From assembly GCA_902795675.1 (NCBI GenBank), contig CADBLZ010000033.1:1-7206 (forward strand): DNA of 7,206 nt, read 5' to 3'. The position numbers and the translations under genes are program-made. The DNA is from an uncultured Erysipelotrichaceae bacterium (lineage in GTDB: Bacteria > Bacillota_I > Bacilli_A > RF39 > UBA660). Each line of letters opens with the position of its first letter. Position 1 is the first letter of the stretch. Below the pieces are notes generated by a model. It had not been told where the DNA came from. It saw only the letters and a program-made list of their open reading frames with translations, and made no database searches. Positions 1 through 6,768 of the stretch are shown piece after piece.

Positions 1-832
1 AACCATATTTATATAAAACTGTTTTATCTATTTTACCATAATTTAAGATTGTGCGAATTATTTTTATGTTTTCTTTTTCTTCTTTAGTGAATGGATAGTC
101 TTTTTTAAATGATAATTGACTATACATACCACATATATCACTAATATATTGTAAGTTGTAATCAAATTCTATACCAATGTACTTTAAAACACCTGTTTCT
201 TTTAATAACGTTAAACCTTTTAAAACATTAGCATTTATTAAGATTTTAGTTAGTTCTTCTTTTACTCTTTCAAGTGGTAAGTTTTCTACAAGATGAGCAT
301 TTCGTTTGATTGATTCATATAGATTAGCTTCAATAGAAAAATCTAAGACGGTAGCGAAACGAATTGTTCTTAAGATTCTAAGAGGATCCTCAGTTATTTT
401 TTGTTCTATATTACCTACACATCTGATGATTCTTTTATTTAAGTCTTCTCGACCATCAATTAAATCGATAATATCACCAGATTTATTCATGCAGATTGTA
501 TTAATAGTAAAGTCACGTCTTTTGATGTCTTCGATTAAGTTATCAATGTATTCGATTTCAATAGCTTTTCTTTTATCATTATATTTTATATCTTTACGAT
601 AGGTAGCTATATCGATGTTATATTCATTAGTAATTATTTTAACTGTACCATAGATATTAGATGTGATATTAGTATCACTAAATATTTCTAGTAAGTCTTT
701 AGGTTTGGCATTAGTACATATATCAACATCATTTGTTTTTTTACCTAATAGGTAATCTCTTACATACCCACCTATGATATACGCTTCAAAACCTTGTTCT
801 TCAATTTTATTTAGTATATTAGTTATTTCCAT
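1..832 (-). CDS. cca: CCA-adding tRNA nucleotidyltransferase, class II (3' end cut off by window)
   Basis: The enzyme adds or repairs the 3'-terminal CCA of tRNAs from CTP and ATP without a nucleic acid template, in the cytoplasm. The frame is open from ATG at 832 to the left edge (277 codons), so the C-terminal body and tail domains of a protein usually near 400-450 residues are partly missing. Class II motifs appear in order: GGYVRD (21-26) with the metal-binding DVD (35-37) as motif A, RRDFTIN (105-111) as motif B, DGREDL (126-131) as motif C, EDPLR..R (148-155) as the base-selecting motif D, and LPLERV.EEL (185-194) as motif E. A poly(A) polymerase of the same superfamily cannot be strictly excluded, but a low-GC Gram-positive usually has a single CCA enzyme with this signature. 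A GAGGAAAG ribosome binding site lies about 11-15 nt upstream, and the gene has its own promoter just after the rpe terminator. Confidence 0.93.
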   Translation of the reverse strand, partial: MEITNILNKIEEQGFEAYIIGGYVRDYLLGKKTNDVDICTNAKPKDLLEIFSDTNITSNIYGTVKIITNEYNIDIATYRKDIKYNDKRKAIEIEYIDNLIEDIKRRDFTINTICMNKSGDIIDLIDGREDLNKRIIRCVGNIEQKITEDPLRILRTIRFATVLDFSIEANLYESIKRNAHLVENLPLERVKEELTKILINANVLKGLTLLKETGVLKYIGIEFDYNLQYISDICGMYSQLSFKKDYPFTKEEKENIKIIRTILNYGKIDKTVLYKYG

Positions 833-855
833 CGATGTTACTTCTTTCCTCTTTG

Positions 856-866
856 ATTATATCATA
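856..866 (-). promoter_or_regulatory. Extended -10 promoter for cca
   Basis: The minus strand reads TATGATATAAT, a perfect TATAAT (856-861) preceded by the TRTG -16 element of Gram-positive extended -10 promoters. The window 16-18 bp upstream holds no TTGACA-like hexamer; it is occupied by the rpe terminator hairpin. The expected transcription start is near 849, giving a leader of about 17 nt that begins within the GGAAAG part of the ribosome binding site. The start is inferred from spacing, not measured. Confidence 0.75.
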
Positions 867-892
867 AAAAAAGATAAGGATATTCTTATCTT
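866..892 (-). terminator. Intrinsic terminator of the rlmN-rpe operon
   Basis: On the minus strand an 8-bp perfect stem, AAGATAAG / CTTATCTT (885-892 with 871-878), closes a 6-nt loop and is followed by a T-run down to 866. The TAA stop of rpe (888-886) lies inside the upstream arm of the stem. The stem is AT-rich, so it may be moderate in strength. The T-run is directly continuous with the cca promoter. Confidence 0.82.
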
Positions 893-1521
893 AGTTTTTT
901 TATTGCGTCTTCAATTGATGAAGATTTCATGACATAACTACCACTAACTATTTCATCTAGTTTAGCTTCTTGGCATAGTTTTATTGTTTCGTCATTTACG
1001 CCACCATCAATTGATATTGTGAAGTGATAGCCGCCTTCTTTTTTTATATCTAGTAATGTAGCTACTTTATATAAAACATCTTTCATGAATGCTTGTCCAC
1101 CAGCACCTGGTTTTACACTCATGATTAAGACTTTATCTAGTTTTTTTAGATAAGGAATGATATGAACTACTTTTGTTTCAGGATTGATAGCTATACCACT
1201 CTTTTTACCTGTATGATTAATCATGTTAATTACATCGATTGGATGACGATGACTTTCGGCATGAATAATAATAGTATTTATTTCAGGTATTTTAACTAAG
1301 TCTCTAATATATTTATTAGGACTTGTAGCCATTAAATGAATATCAACTGGTTTATTAACACCTTTAATCCATTTCTTTAATTCAGGAATAGTAAATGTTT
1401 GATTATCAACAAAAATACCATCCATGTAATCAGCATGAATTAAATCGGCACTTGATTCATTTATTTTTTTTATACCATCTTCATAGTTATCACTACTTAA
1501 AAAAGATACAGCTACTTTCAT
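886..1521 (-). CDS. rpe: Ribulose-phosphate 3-epimerase
   Basis: This cytoplasmic TIM-barrel enzyme interconverts D-ribulose 5-phosphate and D-xylulose 5-phosphate in the pentose phosphate pathway. The 211-residue length is slightly short for the family (about 215-225). Metal and catalytic residues are in place: H29 and D31 in the IHADYMDG motif (28-35), H62 in DIHLM, and D172 in SIDGGV. The phosphate-gripping loop is unusual: MSVKPGAGGQAF (134-145), where the common form is MSVNPGFGGQ.F. The ATG overlaps the rsgA stop by 4 bp (ATGA), and AAAGGAAG lies 9 nt or less upstream inside rsgA, so translation is probably coupled. It is the last operon gene, as in the order rsgA-rpe of B. subtilis; a following thiN is absent here. 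A related sugar-phosphate epimerase (for example allulose-6-phosphate specific) is a less likely alternative. Confidence 0.9.
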   Translation of the reverse strand: MKVAVSFLSSDNYEDGIKKINESSADLIHADYMDGIFVDNQTFTIPELKKWIKGVNKPVDIHLMATSPNKYIRDLVKIPEINTIIIHAESHRHPIDVINMINHTGKKSGIAINPETKVVHIIPYLKKLDKVLIMSVKPGAGGQAFMKDVLYKVATLLDIKKEGGYHFTISIDGGVNDETIKLCQEAKLDEIVSGSYVMKSSSIEDAIKKLR

Positions 1522-2351
1522 TTTTTCACTTCCTTTAAAAATAATAAGTAATTTTCATATCGAGATGAAAGAATGAGTTTCTTTTGAACTGCATCTTTGA
1601 CCCCACAATTATTCTCTTTATCATGATTACAATCTCTAAATTTACATTCATATTCCATGAATTCATTAAAAGTATATTTTAAATCTTCTTTAGGAATATC
1701 TAAGTCTAAGGCACTAAAACCAGGAGTATCAGCTATATAAGCACCATTTATGTTATATAGTTCTGTATGTCTTGTAGTATGTTTACCACGACCTAGAGCT
1801 TCACTTATTTCGTTTGTTTCGATATTAAGTTTGGAATCTAGTCTGTTTAGTAAACTACTTTTACCTGCCCCTGTTTGACCACATAATACAACTATTTTGT
1901 TTTGTAAGTAATCAATTATTTCTTTAGTATCAGTATTATAAAATACTTTTATACCAATATGTTCATAGTACTTTTTAAGATTTTTAATCATTTCTTTTTT
2001 TGATTCATTTAATAAATCTAGTTTGGTAAAACATATTACTGGTTCAATATTGTTATATGTTACTAATGATACTAATTTATCTAGTAAGTATAAGTCTAGT
2101 TCTGGATGAGTTGTACTAGATATGATTAAGGCAACATCAACATTACTTATAATAGGACGTTTTAATTCATTACGTCTTTCTTTTATTTCCGTAATTAGAT
2201 TGTTATCTATATCAATAGTAACATTATCACCAACGATGGGACTTATACGAAGGTTTCTAAATTTACCTCTAGCACGACATCCGTATAAGCCACCGTCGAT
2301 AGTTTTTACAGTATATAAGTTACTGATAATTTTTATTATTTGACCATTCAT
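1518..2351 (-). CDS. rsgA: Ribosome small subunit-dependent GTPase A
   Basis: RsgA (YloQ/CpgA in B. subtilis) is a circularly permuted GTPase that acts late in 30S ribosomal subunit maturation; in B. subtilis it is phosphorylated by PrkC. The 277 residues show an N-terminal OB-fold (about 1-65), then GTPase motifs in permuted order: G4 TKLD (109-112), G1 GQTGAGKSS (158-166), a G2 region with HTTRH (191-195), and G3 DTPG (208-211). A C-terminal zinc finger follows with C236, C241, H243 and C249. The usual G5 'SA' is not recognisable between G4 and G1. ATG at 2351 follows the prkC stop by 3 nt, and prkC ends with two consecutive TAA codons. An AGGAG lies 14 nt upstream, a long spacing that suggests coupling to prkC translation. 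The stop overlaps the rpe start. Confidence 0.96.
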   Translation of the reverse strand: MNGQIIKIISNLYTVKTIDGGLYGCRARGKFRNLRISPIVGDNVTIDIDNNLITEIKERRNELKRPIISNVDVALIISSTTHPELDLYLLDKLVSLVTYNNIEPVICFTKLDLLNESKKEMIKNLKKYYEHIGIKVFYNTDTKEIIDYLQNKIVVLCGQTGAGKSSLLNRLDSKLNIETNEISEALGRGKHTTRHTELYNINGAYIADTPGFSALDLDIPKEDLKYTFNEFMEYECKFRDCNHDKENNCGVKDAVQKKLILSSRYENYLLFLKEVKK

Positions 2352-2354
2352 TTA

Positions 2355-4121
2355 TTAATCTAGATCTCCTAGATCTTCTTCCTCAGGTTCAACATCATTA
2401 TTATTTTCAGTACCAACATAAATTGTTAATGTTGTGTTACTTAATACAGTTGTACCTGCTCCTCTACTTTGACGACATATTTTACCAACATCACAAGTAT
2501 CAGTTTCTTGTGTTTTTAAGATTACATTATATTGATCACAGAATGCTTGAACATCTTGAACAGTATATGTTCCATCTGTGAAATCAGGATAATTTGTTTC
2601 TATATTTGGTGTATATAAAGTGATTGAGTCACCGCTTTTTAGTTTAGTACCTGCTTCAACACTTTGAGCTATGATTTCATCTGCTTTAGCATCGTTATTA
2701 GAATCTACATCTTTCTTTTCTAGATATACGTTGATACCACGAGCACTAAGAGCTCCTTTTATTTCTAAATAGTTTTTACCAGTATAATCATCGATTGTTA
2801 TAGTGGCTGCACCATTAGAAATATAAAGTGTTATTATAGTACCTTCATTTCTCTTAGCATTAGCTGAAGGACTTGTTTTTACTACTTTACCTTCTTCAAC
2901 ATCATCACTTGGTGTTTCTTCTTGTGTATCAGATACTTCGAAACCAGCATCTTGTAATGTTTCTACTGCTTCACTAACACTCATACCAGTTACATCTGGA
3001 ACTTTAGTTTCTTTTTGTTTTAATAGTGTTGGTAAGAATAATACTAAACAAGCTACGATGATTACTAAACCAACAAAGATAGATGCTAGAACAACTAGTA
3101 CTTTATTTTCTTTTTTGATTTCATCATCACTTATTTGTTTTACTGATACATCTGTAGTATCTTCTTTCTTTGATTTTTTAGATGATTTACTATCATCATC
3201 TTCAGCATCGATTGCATTTTCAACTTGTTTAGTGAATTTTTTGTTATCAGAATCTAATTCTGGATATTCATATTCTAGTTTAGGTTCATTCTTACGTTCT
3301 TCATCTAAACATGTTTTTAAATCTTCATACATTTCACGAGCATCATTATATCTGTTTTTAGGGTTCTTAGCTGCAGACTTTAAGATTATGTTTTCAACAG
3401 CTTGAGGAACGTCAGGTATTTCTTCTCTGATGCTTGGTAATGGTTCTTTTAAGTGTTTTAGAGCTATTTCAACAGCATTTTCACCTCTATATGGTAATTT
3501 ACCTGTTAGTAACTCATACATTAAAATACCCATACTATAAATGTCTGATTTTAATGTAGCACCTTTACCACTTGCTTGTTCTGGTGGTAAGTAGTGAACA
3601 CTACCCATTACACTATTTGTTTGTGTAAGTTGTGTAGCATTCATAGCCATTGCTATACCAAAGTCAGTTATTTTTACTAAACCATTTTCTAAGATCATGA
3701 TATTTTGTGGTTTAATATCACGGTGAATGATATATGAATCATGGGCAACTGATAAACCATCAGAGATTTGACTCATTATATCAACTACTTCTGTAACAGT
3801 TAGTTTACCACGTTTTTTTAGTAAGTCTTTTAAGTTTACGCCATCAATGTATTCCATGACGATAAAGTATTGACCATTATCTTCTCCTACATCATATACT
3901 TCAACGATGTTAGGATGACTTAATGATGAAGCGTTAAGTGCTTCTCTTTGGAATCTTCTAACGAATTTTTCGTCAGTTGCTAAATCTCCACGTAGGACTT
4001 TAATAGCAACGTCACGATCTAAAATAGTATCATAAGCTAAATAAACATTAGCCATACCACCTTCGCCAATTGATTTGATAATTTGATAACGATCGTTTAT
4101 TTTTTGACCTTTCATTATCAT
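2355..4121 (-). CDS. prkC: PASTA-domain Ser/Thr protein kinase (PrkC/StkP/PknB family)
   Basis: This is a membrane-anchored Hanks-type kinase whose extracellular PASTA repeats bind peptidoglycan or muropeptides and control wall synthesis, division and translation. In the 588 residues, the cytoplasmic kinase (about 10-270) shows the glycine loop GEGGMANVY (19-27), K41 in VAIK, E60 of helix C, HRDIKPQN (133-140, catalytic D135), DFG (153-155) and an activation loop with T163, T166 and T168 before GSVHYLPPE, closely like B. subtilis PrkC. A charged, Ser/Lys/Asp-rich juxtamembrane segment (about 275-340) leads to one transmembrane helix (341-364). Three PASTA repeats follow (about 371-436, 438-504, 506-570) and an acidic tail (571-588). 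The third repeat carries C528, C543 and C549. The start overlaps the prpC stop by 4 bp; AAGAGGTG 8 nt upstream favours the first Met (4121) over the Met two codons later. Confidence 0.97.
   Translation of the reverse strand: MIMKGQKINDRYQIIKSIGEGGMANVYLAYDTILDRDVAIKVLRGDLATDEKFVRRFQREALNASSLSHPNIVEVYDVGEDNGQYFIVMEYIDGVNLKDLLKKRGKLTVTEVVDIMSQISDGLSVAHDSYIIHRDIKPQNIMILENGLVKITDFGIAMAMNATQLTQTNSVMGSVHYLPPEQASGKGATLKSDIYSMGILMYELLTGKLPYRGENAVEIALKHLKEPLPSIREEIPDVPQAVENIILKSAAKNPKNRYNDAREMYEDLKTCLDEERKNEPKLEYEYPELDSDNKKFTKQVENAIDAEDDDSKSSKKSKKEDTTDVSVKQISDDEIKKENKVLVVLASIFVGLVIIVACLVLFLPTLLKQKETKVPDVTGMSVSEAVETLQDAGFEVSDTQEETPSDDVEEGKVVKTSPSANAKRNEGTIITLYISNGAATITIDDYTGKNYLEIKGALSARGINVYLEKKDVDSNNDAKADEIIAQSVEAGTKLKSGDSITLYTPNIETNYPDFTDGTYTVQDVQAFCDQYNVILKTQETDTCDVGKICRQSRGAGTTVLSNTTLTIYVGTENNNDVEPEEEDLGDLD
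2366..2370 (-). promoter_or_regulatory. Ribosome binding site of rsgA with long spacing
   Basis: AGGAG lies within the last codons of prkC, 14 nt before the rsgA ATG. This is longer than the 7-9 nt seen for the other operon genes. No better start or ribosome binding site is visible, so rsgA translation may depend on ribosomes terminating at the tandem TAA codons of prkC (2357-2352). That dependence is inference. Confidence 0.55.
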
Positions 4122-4873
4122 TTTTCAGTCACCTCTTCACGAATCAAATAAGCAATTGAAATGTTATCTGTGCCACCCCTAGCATTACTCTTTCTTATTA
4201 ACTTAATTATTTTTTCTTCTATTTCTAAGTCTTCTTGACCTAATACTTTTTCTATTTGTTCTTCTGTTAACATATTTGTTAAACCATCACTACATAGTAG
4301 TAAACCAGCTACTTTTTGGAATGGATCGATATCAAAGATATCAGCTTCTACTTCTGGAGCACTTCCAAGAGCACGCATTAAAACATTCTTCTTTGGATGG
4401 TATTTAGCTTCTTCTTCAGTTAAATCACCAGCTTCAACAAGTAAGTTTACTAGTGTATGATCTTTAGTTACTTTTTTAATATGTCCATCTTGTTTAATAA
4501 TGAAACCAGATGAATCACCAACGTTAGCGAATAATAAGTATTCTTTAGTTAATAATGATAGAACACAAGTTGTTCCCATACCAGTTGATTCTGGATGTTC
4601 TTTTGTATAATCTAAGATTTCTTTATTAATTTCGCCAATATTATCTTTTATCCAGTTAATGGCATCTAGTTTTGTTCCAATGGAACTTGTTTCGGAGAAT
4701 CTTTTGCCAAAGTGTGTGATGACAATTGATGAAGCAACTTCACCAGCACGATGACCTCCCATGCCATCAGCTACAATTAGTAAATATTCATTACTTTTAT
4801 TCTTTAGAATTGTAACTGAGTCTTCGTTATGATCTCTTACTTTGCCTGAATCAGTTAAATAGAATGTTTTCAT
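4118..4873 (-). CDS. prpC: PP2C-type Ser/Thr protein phosphatase, partner of PrkC
   Basis: This cytoplasmic Mn/Mg-dependent PPM-family phosphatase reverses phosphorylation by the adjacent PASTA kinase (PrpC/Stp). The 251 residues match the family length. Motifs in order: TDSGKVRDHNED (7-18), the metal-binding DGMGGH (36-41), GMGTT (98-102), VGDS (118-121), the flap region TKDHTLVN..V (137-146) with HPKKNVL.RALG (159-170), CSDGLTN (194-200) and GGTDNI (233-238). Aspartates D18, D36, D196 and D236 are the expected metal ligands. After VGDS the usual Arg is a Ser (S122). It starts 2 nt after the rlmN stop with a full AAGGAG 8 nt upstream, inside the last rlmN codons, so the two are probably co-translated. 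The stop overlaps the prkC start, which supports balanced production of kinase and phosphatase. Confidence 0.96.
   Translation of the reverse strand: MKTFYLTDSGKVRDHNEDSVTILKNKSNEYLLIVADGMGGHRAGEVASSIVITHFGKRFSETSSIGTKLDAINWIKDNIGEINKEILDYTKEHPESTGMGTTCVLSLLTKEYLLFANVGDSSGFIIKQDGHIKKVTKDHTLVNLLVEAGDLTEEEAKYHPKKNVLMRALGSAPEVEADIFDIDPFQKVAGLLLCSDGLTNMLTEEQIEKVLGQEDLEIEEKIIKLIRKSNARGGTDNISIAYLIREEVTEK
4130..4137 (-). promoter_or_regulatory. Ribosome binding site of prkC, decides the start
   Basis: AAGAGGTG inside the end of prpC ends 8 nt before the ATG at 4121 but 14 nt before the second possible ATG at 4115. This supports the first Met and the 4-bp ATGA overlap with prpC. Confidence 0.65.
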
Positions 4874-4875
4874 AT

Positions 4876-5889
4876 TTATCTCTCCTTACTTCTTAGTTGT
4901 CCACACGCAGCATCAATATTACTACCAAATTCTTTTCTTATAGTAACATTTATTCCACCTTTTTTAAGTATATCATAGAATTTCATTATTGTTTCTTTAT
5001 TACTCTTTTTGAAACCAATGTTTTCAGTTTCGTTATATGGTATTAAGTTGATGTAGATATTCATACCTTTGAATAAACCAATCAGCTCTTTAGCTTGTGA
5101 TTCGTTATCATTGATACCATCTAACATAACATATTCAATAGTTACTCTTCTGGTTGTTTTACTTATATATTCTCTTATTGTTTTTATTAATTCTTTTATA
5201 TCATATGCTTTATTTATGGGCATTATTTTGTTTCTTAATGAACTATTAGGTGCATGTAATGAAACAGCTAGGTTGATTTGAATATTTTCATTCATTAATT
5301 CTTTTATTTTAGGAATGATTCCACATGTTGATAATGTTATGTGACGAGCACCTATTTGAATTCCTTTAGAATCATTTATAATTCTAATGAAACTCATTAC
5401 ATTATCATAGTTATCTAATGGTTCACCAATTCCCATTATTACAACACTTGATATTCTTTTTTGAATATCTTCTTCGATGATAAGGATTTGTTCAACCATT
5501 TCATGTGCTTCTAGGTTACGTACTTTTTTAAGTCTTCCTGATTCACAGAATTTGCAACCCATGTTACAACCAACTTCACTGGAAATACATACAGATAAAC
5601 CATAGTCATGTTGCATTAAAACTGCTTCGATGAAGTTACCATCATATAGTTTGAACAAGTATTTAGATGTTAATTTATCTACTTGTTTCTTTTGAATGGT
5701 AATCATATCCATAGAAAAGTCTTGTTTTAATTTGTCTTGTAGATCTTTTTTGATGTTGGTCATATCTTCAAATTTCTTTACGCGGTGTTGATATAACCAT
5801 TCAAAGATTTGACTAGCTTTGAACTTTTTTTCACCTTGATCAACAAAGTATTTTTCTAAATTTTCTCTTGTTATGCCATAAATATTCAT
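4876..5889 (-). CDS. rlmN: Dual-specificity 23S rRNA/tRNA adenine-C2 methyltransferase RlmN
   Basis: This radical-SAM enzyme makes 2-methyladenosine at A2503 of 23S rRNA (E. coli numbering) and at A37 of some tRNAs. The 337 residues are a little short for the family. The 4Fe-4S cluster motif CNMGCKFC gives C108, C112 and C115. The two catalytic cysteines of the methylation mechanism are present: C101 in CISSEVGC, seven residues before the cluster motif, and C329 in the C-terminal IDAACGQLR. GIGEPLDN (153-160) and SLHAPN (210-215) are further family hallmarks. GEPLDN and the Gram-positive-type residues after the cluster favour RlmN over the resistance methylase Cfr. It is the first gene of the operon, with AGGTG 7 nt before the ATG and an extended -10 promoter immediately upstream. 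Confidence 0.96.
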   Translation of the reverse strand: MNIYGITRENLEKYFVDQGEKKFKASQIFEWLYQHRVKKFEDMTNIKKDLQDKLKQDFSMDMITIQKKQVDKLTSKYLFKLYDGNFIEAVLMQHDYGLSVCISSEVGCNMGCKFCESGRLKKVRNLEAHEMVEQILIIEEDIQKRISSVVIMGIGEPLDNYDNVMSFIRIINDSKGIQIGARHITLSTCGIIPKIKELMNENIQINLAVSLHAPNSSLRNKIMPINKAYDIKELIKTIREYISKTTRRVTIEYVMLDGINDNESQAKELIGLFKGMNIYINLIPYNETENIGFKKSNKETIMKFYDILKKGGINVTIRKEFGSNIDAACGQLRSKER

Positions 5890-5907
5890 ATTTTTACACC
5901 TATTATA

Positions 5908-5918
5908 ATTATAACATA
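5908..5918 (-). promoter_or_regulatory. Extended -10 promoter of the rlmN-prpC-prkC-rsgA-rpe operon
   Basis: The minus strand reads TATGTTATAAT with the TATAAT at 5908-5913; a second TATAAT follows directly at 5902-5907. No -35-like hexamer is found 16-18 bp upstream, where the previous gene's terminator hairpin sits. Spacing predicts a start near 5901 and a leader of only about 12 nt that begins at the AGGTG ribosome binding site (5897-5901). This is the only promoter I can see for the five-gene operon; weak internal promoters cannot be excluded. Confidence 0.78.
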
Positions 5919-5943
5919 AAAAGAAGAGTTTTACTCTTCTTTT
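5918..5943 (-). terminator. Intrinsic terminator after the zinc-ribbon protein gene
   Basis: A stem of up to 10 bp, AAAAGAAGAG / CTCTTCTTTT (5934-5943 with 5919-5928), encloses a 5-nt loop. The 3' arm ends in a T-run down to 5918. The TAA stop of the upstream gene (5933-5931) is in the loop and the last coding codons form the 5' arm. The T-run is continuous with the rlmN promoter. Confidence 0.85.
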
Positions 5944-6734
5944 GTTATTGTTATTTCATTTAATTTTTGAACAAGTAAATCATCTGACATTCCTGTTGAA
6001 CGAACTAAGTAAATTAGGGTTGTTTCAGGTAGTGAATATATGACTGCTCTTTGATTTGTATCTTTAAATTTAATGATTAAATACCTTTCTCCATCTTTTA
6101 CTTTTTCAACTTTTTCAACAACTTCTAGTTCACGGTCACCTTCGAAATCGATATCTTGTACTAGTGATATTATTTCATAACCTGAATCATTTTTGTATTC
6201 ATCATAGCCGATTGAATCAGTGAATAAGATTGTTAAGAAACCATTATTTGAGTTATAGATAGCATCATGATTATTTATTGTTTTATGATAGTAGTTTTCA
6301 GGCATTTGGAATTCATAGCCATTATAACTAAATTTAGTTATATCGTTAGTCATTGATGTACGACCTTCATTAGGATTTTCTTTTTTCTCTTCTTCTTTAG
6401 GAACATCAGCATGAATATTCTTATATTTATTATCATTAATTATACCTTTAACAAATAAGACAATAGCACCAATAAAACCAATAATTATTAAAATACCAAA
6501 GATGATGGGAACACTTAAGTCTTCTTTGTGAGGTTTTTCTTCTTCTACTTTAACTTCGTTATATGTTAGTTTGATACCTTTTAGTAAGCTTTTACAGTTA
6601 TCTTTATGAACAACACTTGAAGCGCCAGTTGGATTTACTTCTTCCTCTTTAGGTTCAATTTTAATTTGAGCACCACAGTTATCGCATTCGGTTTGATTTT
6701 CGTTTAGATATTTACCGCAGTTAGGACATCTCAT
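5931..6734 (-). CDS. Zinc-ribbon, single-pass membrane protein of unknown function
   Basis: I do not recognise a characterised family. The 267-residue product begins with a zinc ribbon (C3, C6, C17, C20, two CxxC pairs). Next come a charged linker with an additional C47 (21-74), one strongly hydrophobic transmembrane segment (about 75-97), a lysine/glutamate-rich stretch (about 101-125), and a mixed alpha/beta-looking domain (about 130-267) with no cysteine. With the zinc ribbon inside the cell, the C-terminal domain would face outside. There is no cleavable signal peptide. It has its own promoter and terminator, AGAGGTGG ends 4 nt before the ATG, and it lies between ftsZ and the PASTA-kinase operon. 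A role in envelope or division is suggested only by position. Zinc-ribbon membrane proteins of this layout are common, poorly studied proteins in low-GC Gram-positives. Confidence 0.85.
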   Translation of the reverse strand: MRCPNCGKYLNENQTECDNCGAQIKIEPKEEEVNPTGASSVVHKDNCKSLLKGIKLTYNEVKVEEEKPHKEDLSVPIIFGILIIIGFIGAIVLFVKGIINDNKYKNIHADVPKEEEKKENPNEGRTSMTNDITKFSYNGYEFQMPENYYHKTINNHDAIYNSNNGFLTILFTDSIGYDEYKNDSGYEIISLVQDIDFEGDRELEVVEKVEKVKDGERYLIIKFKDTNQRAVIYSLPETTLIYLVRSTGMSDDLLVQKLNEITITKEE

Positions 6735-6757
6735 AAATCCACCTCTATTCTCTATTT

Positions 6758-6768
6758 ATTATAGCATA
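6758..6768 (-). promoter_or_regulatory. Extended -10 promoter of the zinc-ribbon protein gene
   Basis: The minus strand reads TATGCTATAAT: TATAAT at 6758-6763 with the TRTG element in front. The best upstream hexamer (TTAATA with an 18-bp spacer, within the ftsZ terminator loop) is a weak -35 match. The start is predicted near 6751, giving a leader of about 17 nt with AGAGGTGG at 6739-6746. Confidence 0.76.

Noticed and set aside
866..900. Bidirectional terminator (the hairpin is also followed by a T-run on the plus strand)
   Set aside because: No plus-strand gene converges on it; the plus-strand T-run is simply the Lys-rich end of rpe read on the opposite strand.
886..2351. Many CTAG tetranucleotides (often in Leu-Asp codon pairs CTA GAY)
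   Set aside because: By eye about 25 in the window, close to what base composition would give; no palindromic binding-site context or regular spacing was seen, so codon use explains them.
3058..3405. Plus-strand open frames at 306-602, 2122-2343, 3058-3405 and 5069-5281
   Set aside because: Each lies opposite a well-supported conserved gene, has no ribosome binding site or family motif, and encodes the hydrophobic/Ser-rich composition typical of antisense frames in AT-rich DNA.
1518..4873. Mycoplasma-type genetic code (TGA = Trp)
   Set aside because: TGA ends prpC and rsgA exactly at 4-bp overlaps with the next start, and Trp positions in rpe and rlmN use TGG.
4876..5889. Possible Cfr antibiotic-resistance methylase
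   Set aside because: GEPLDN, the SLHAPN context, the C-terminal IDAACGQLR and the conserved operon position with prpC-prkC all fit RlmN; Cfr carries GEAL-type residues and is usually on mobile elements, none of which is seen here.
5902..5907. Second TATAAT as the main -10 of the rlmN promoter
   Set aside because: It lacks the TRTG element and would start transcription at about 5895, inside or past the ribosome binding site; the first TATAAT is the better candidate.
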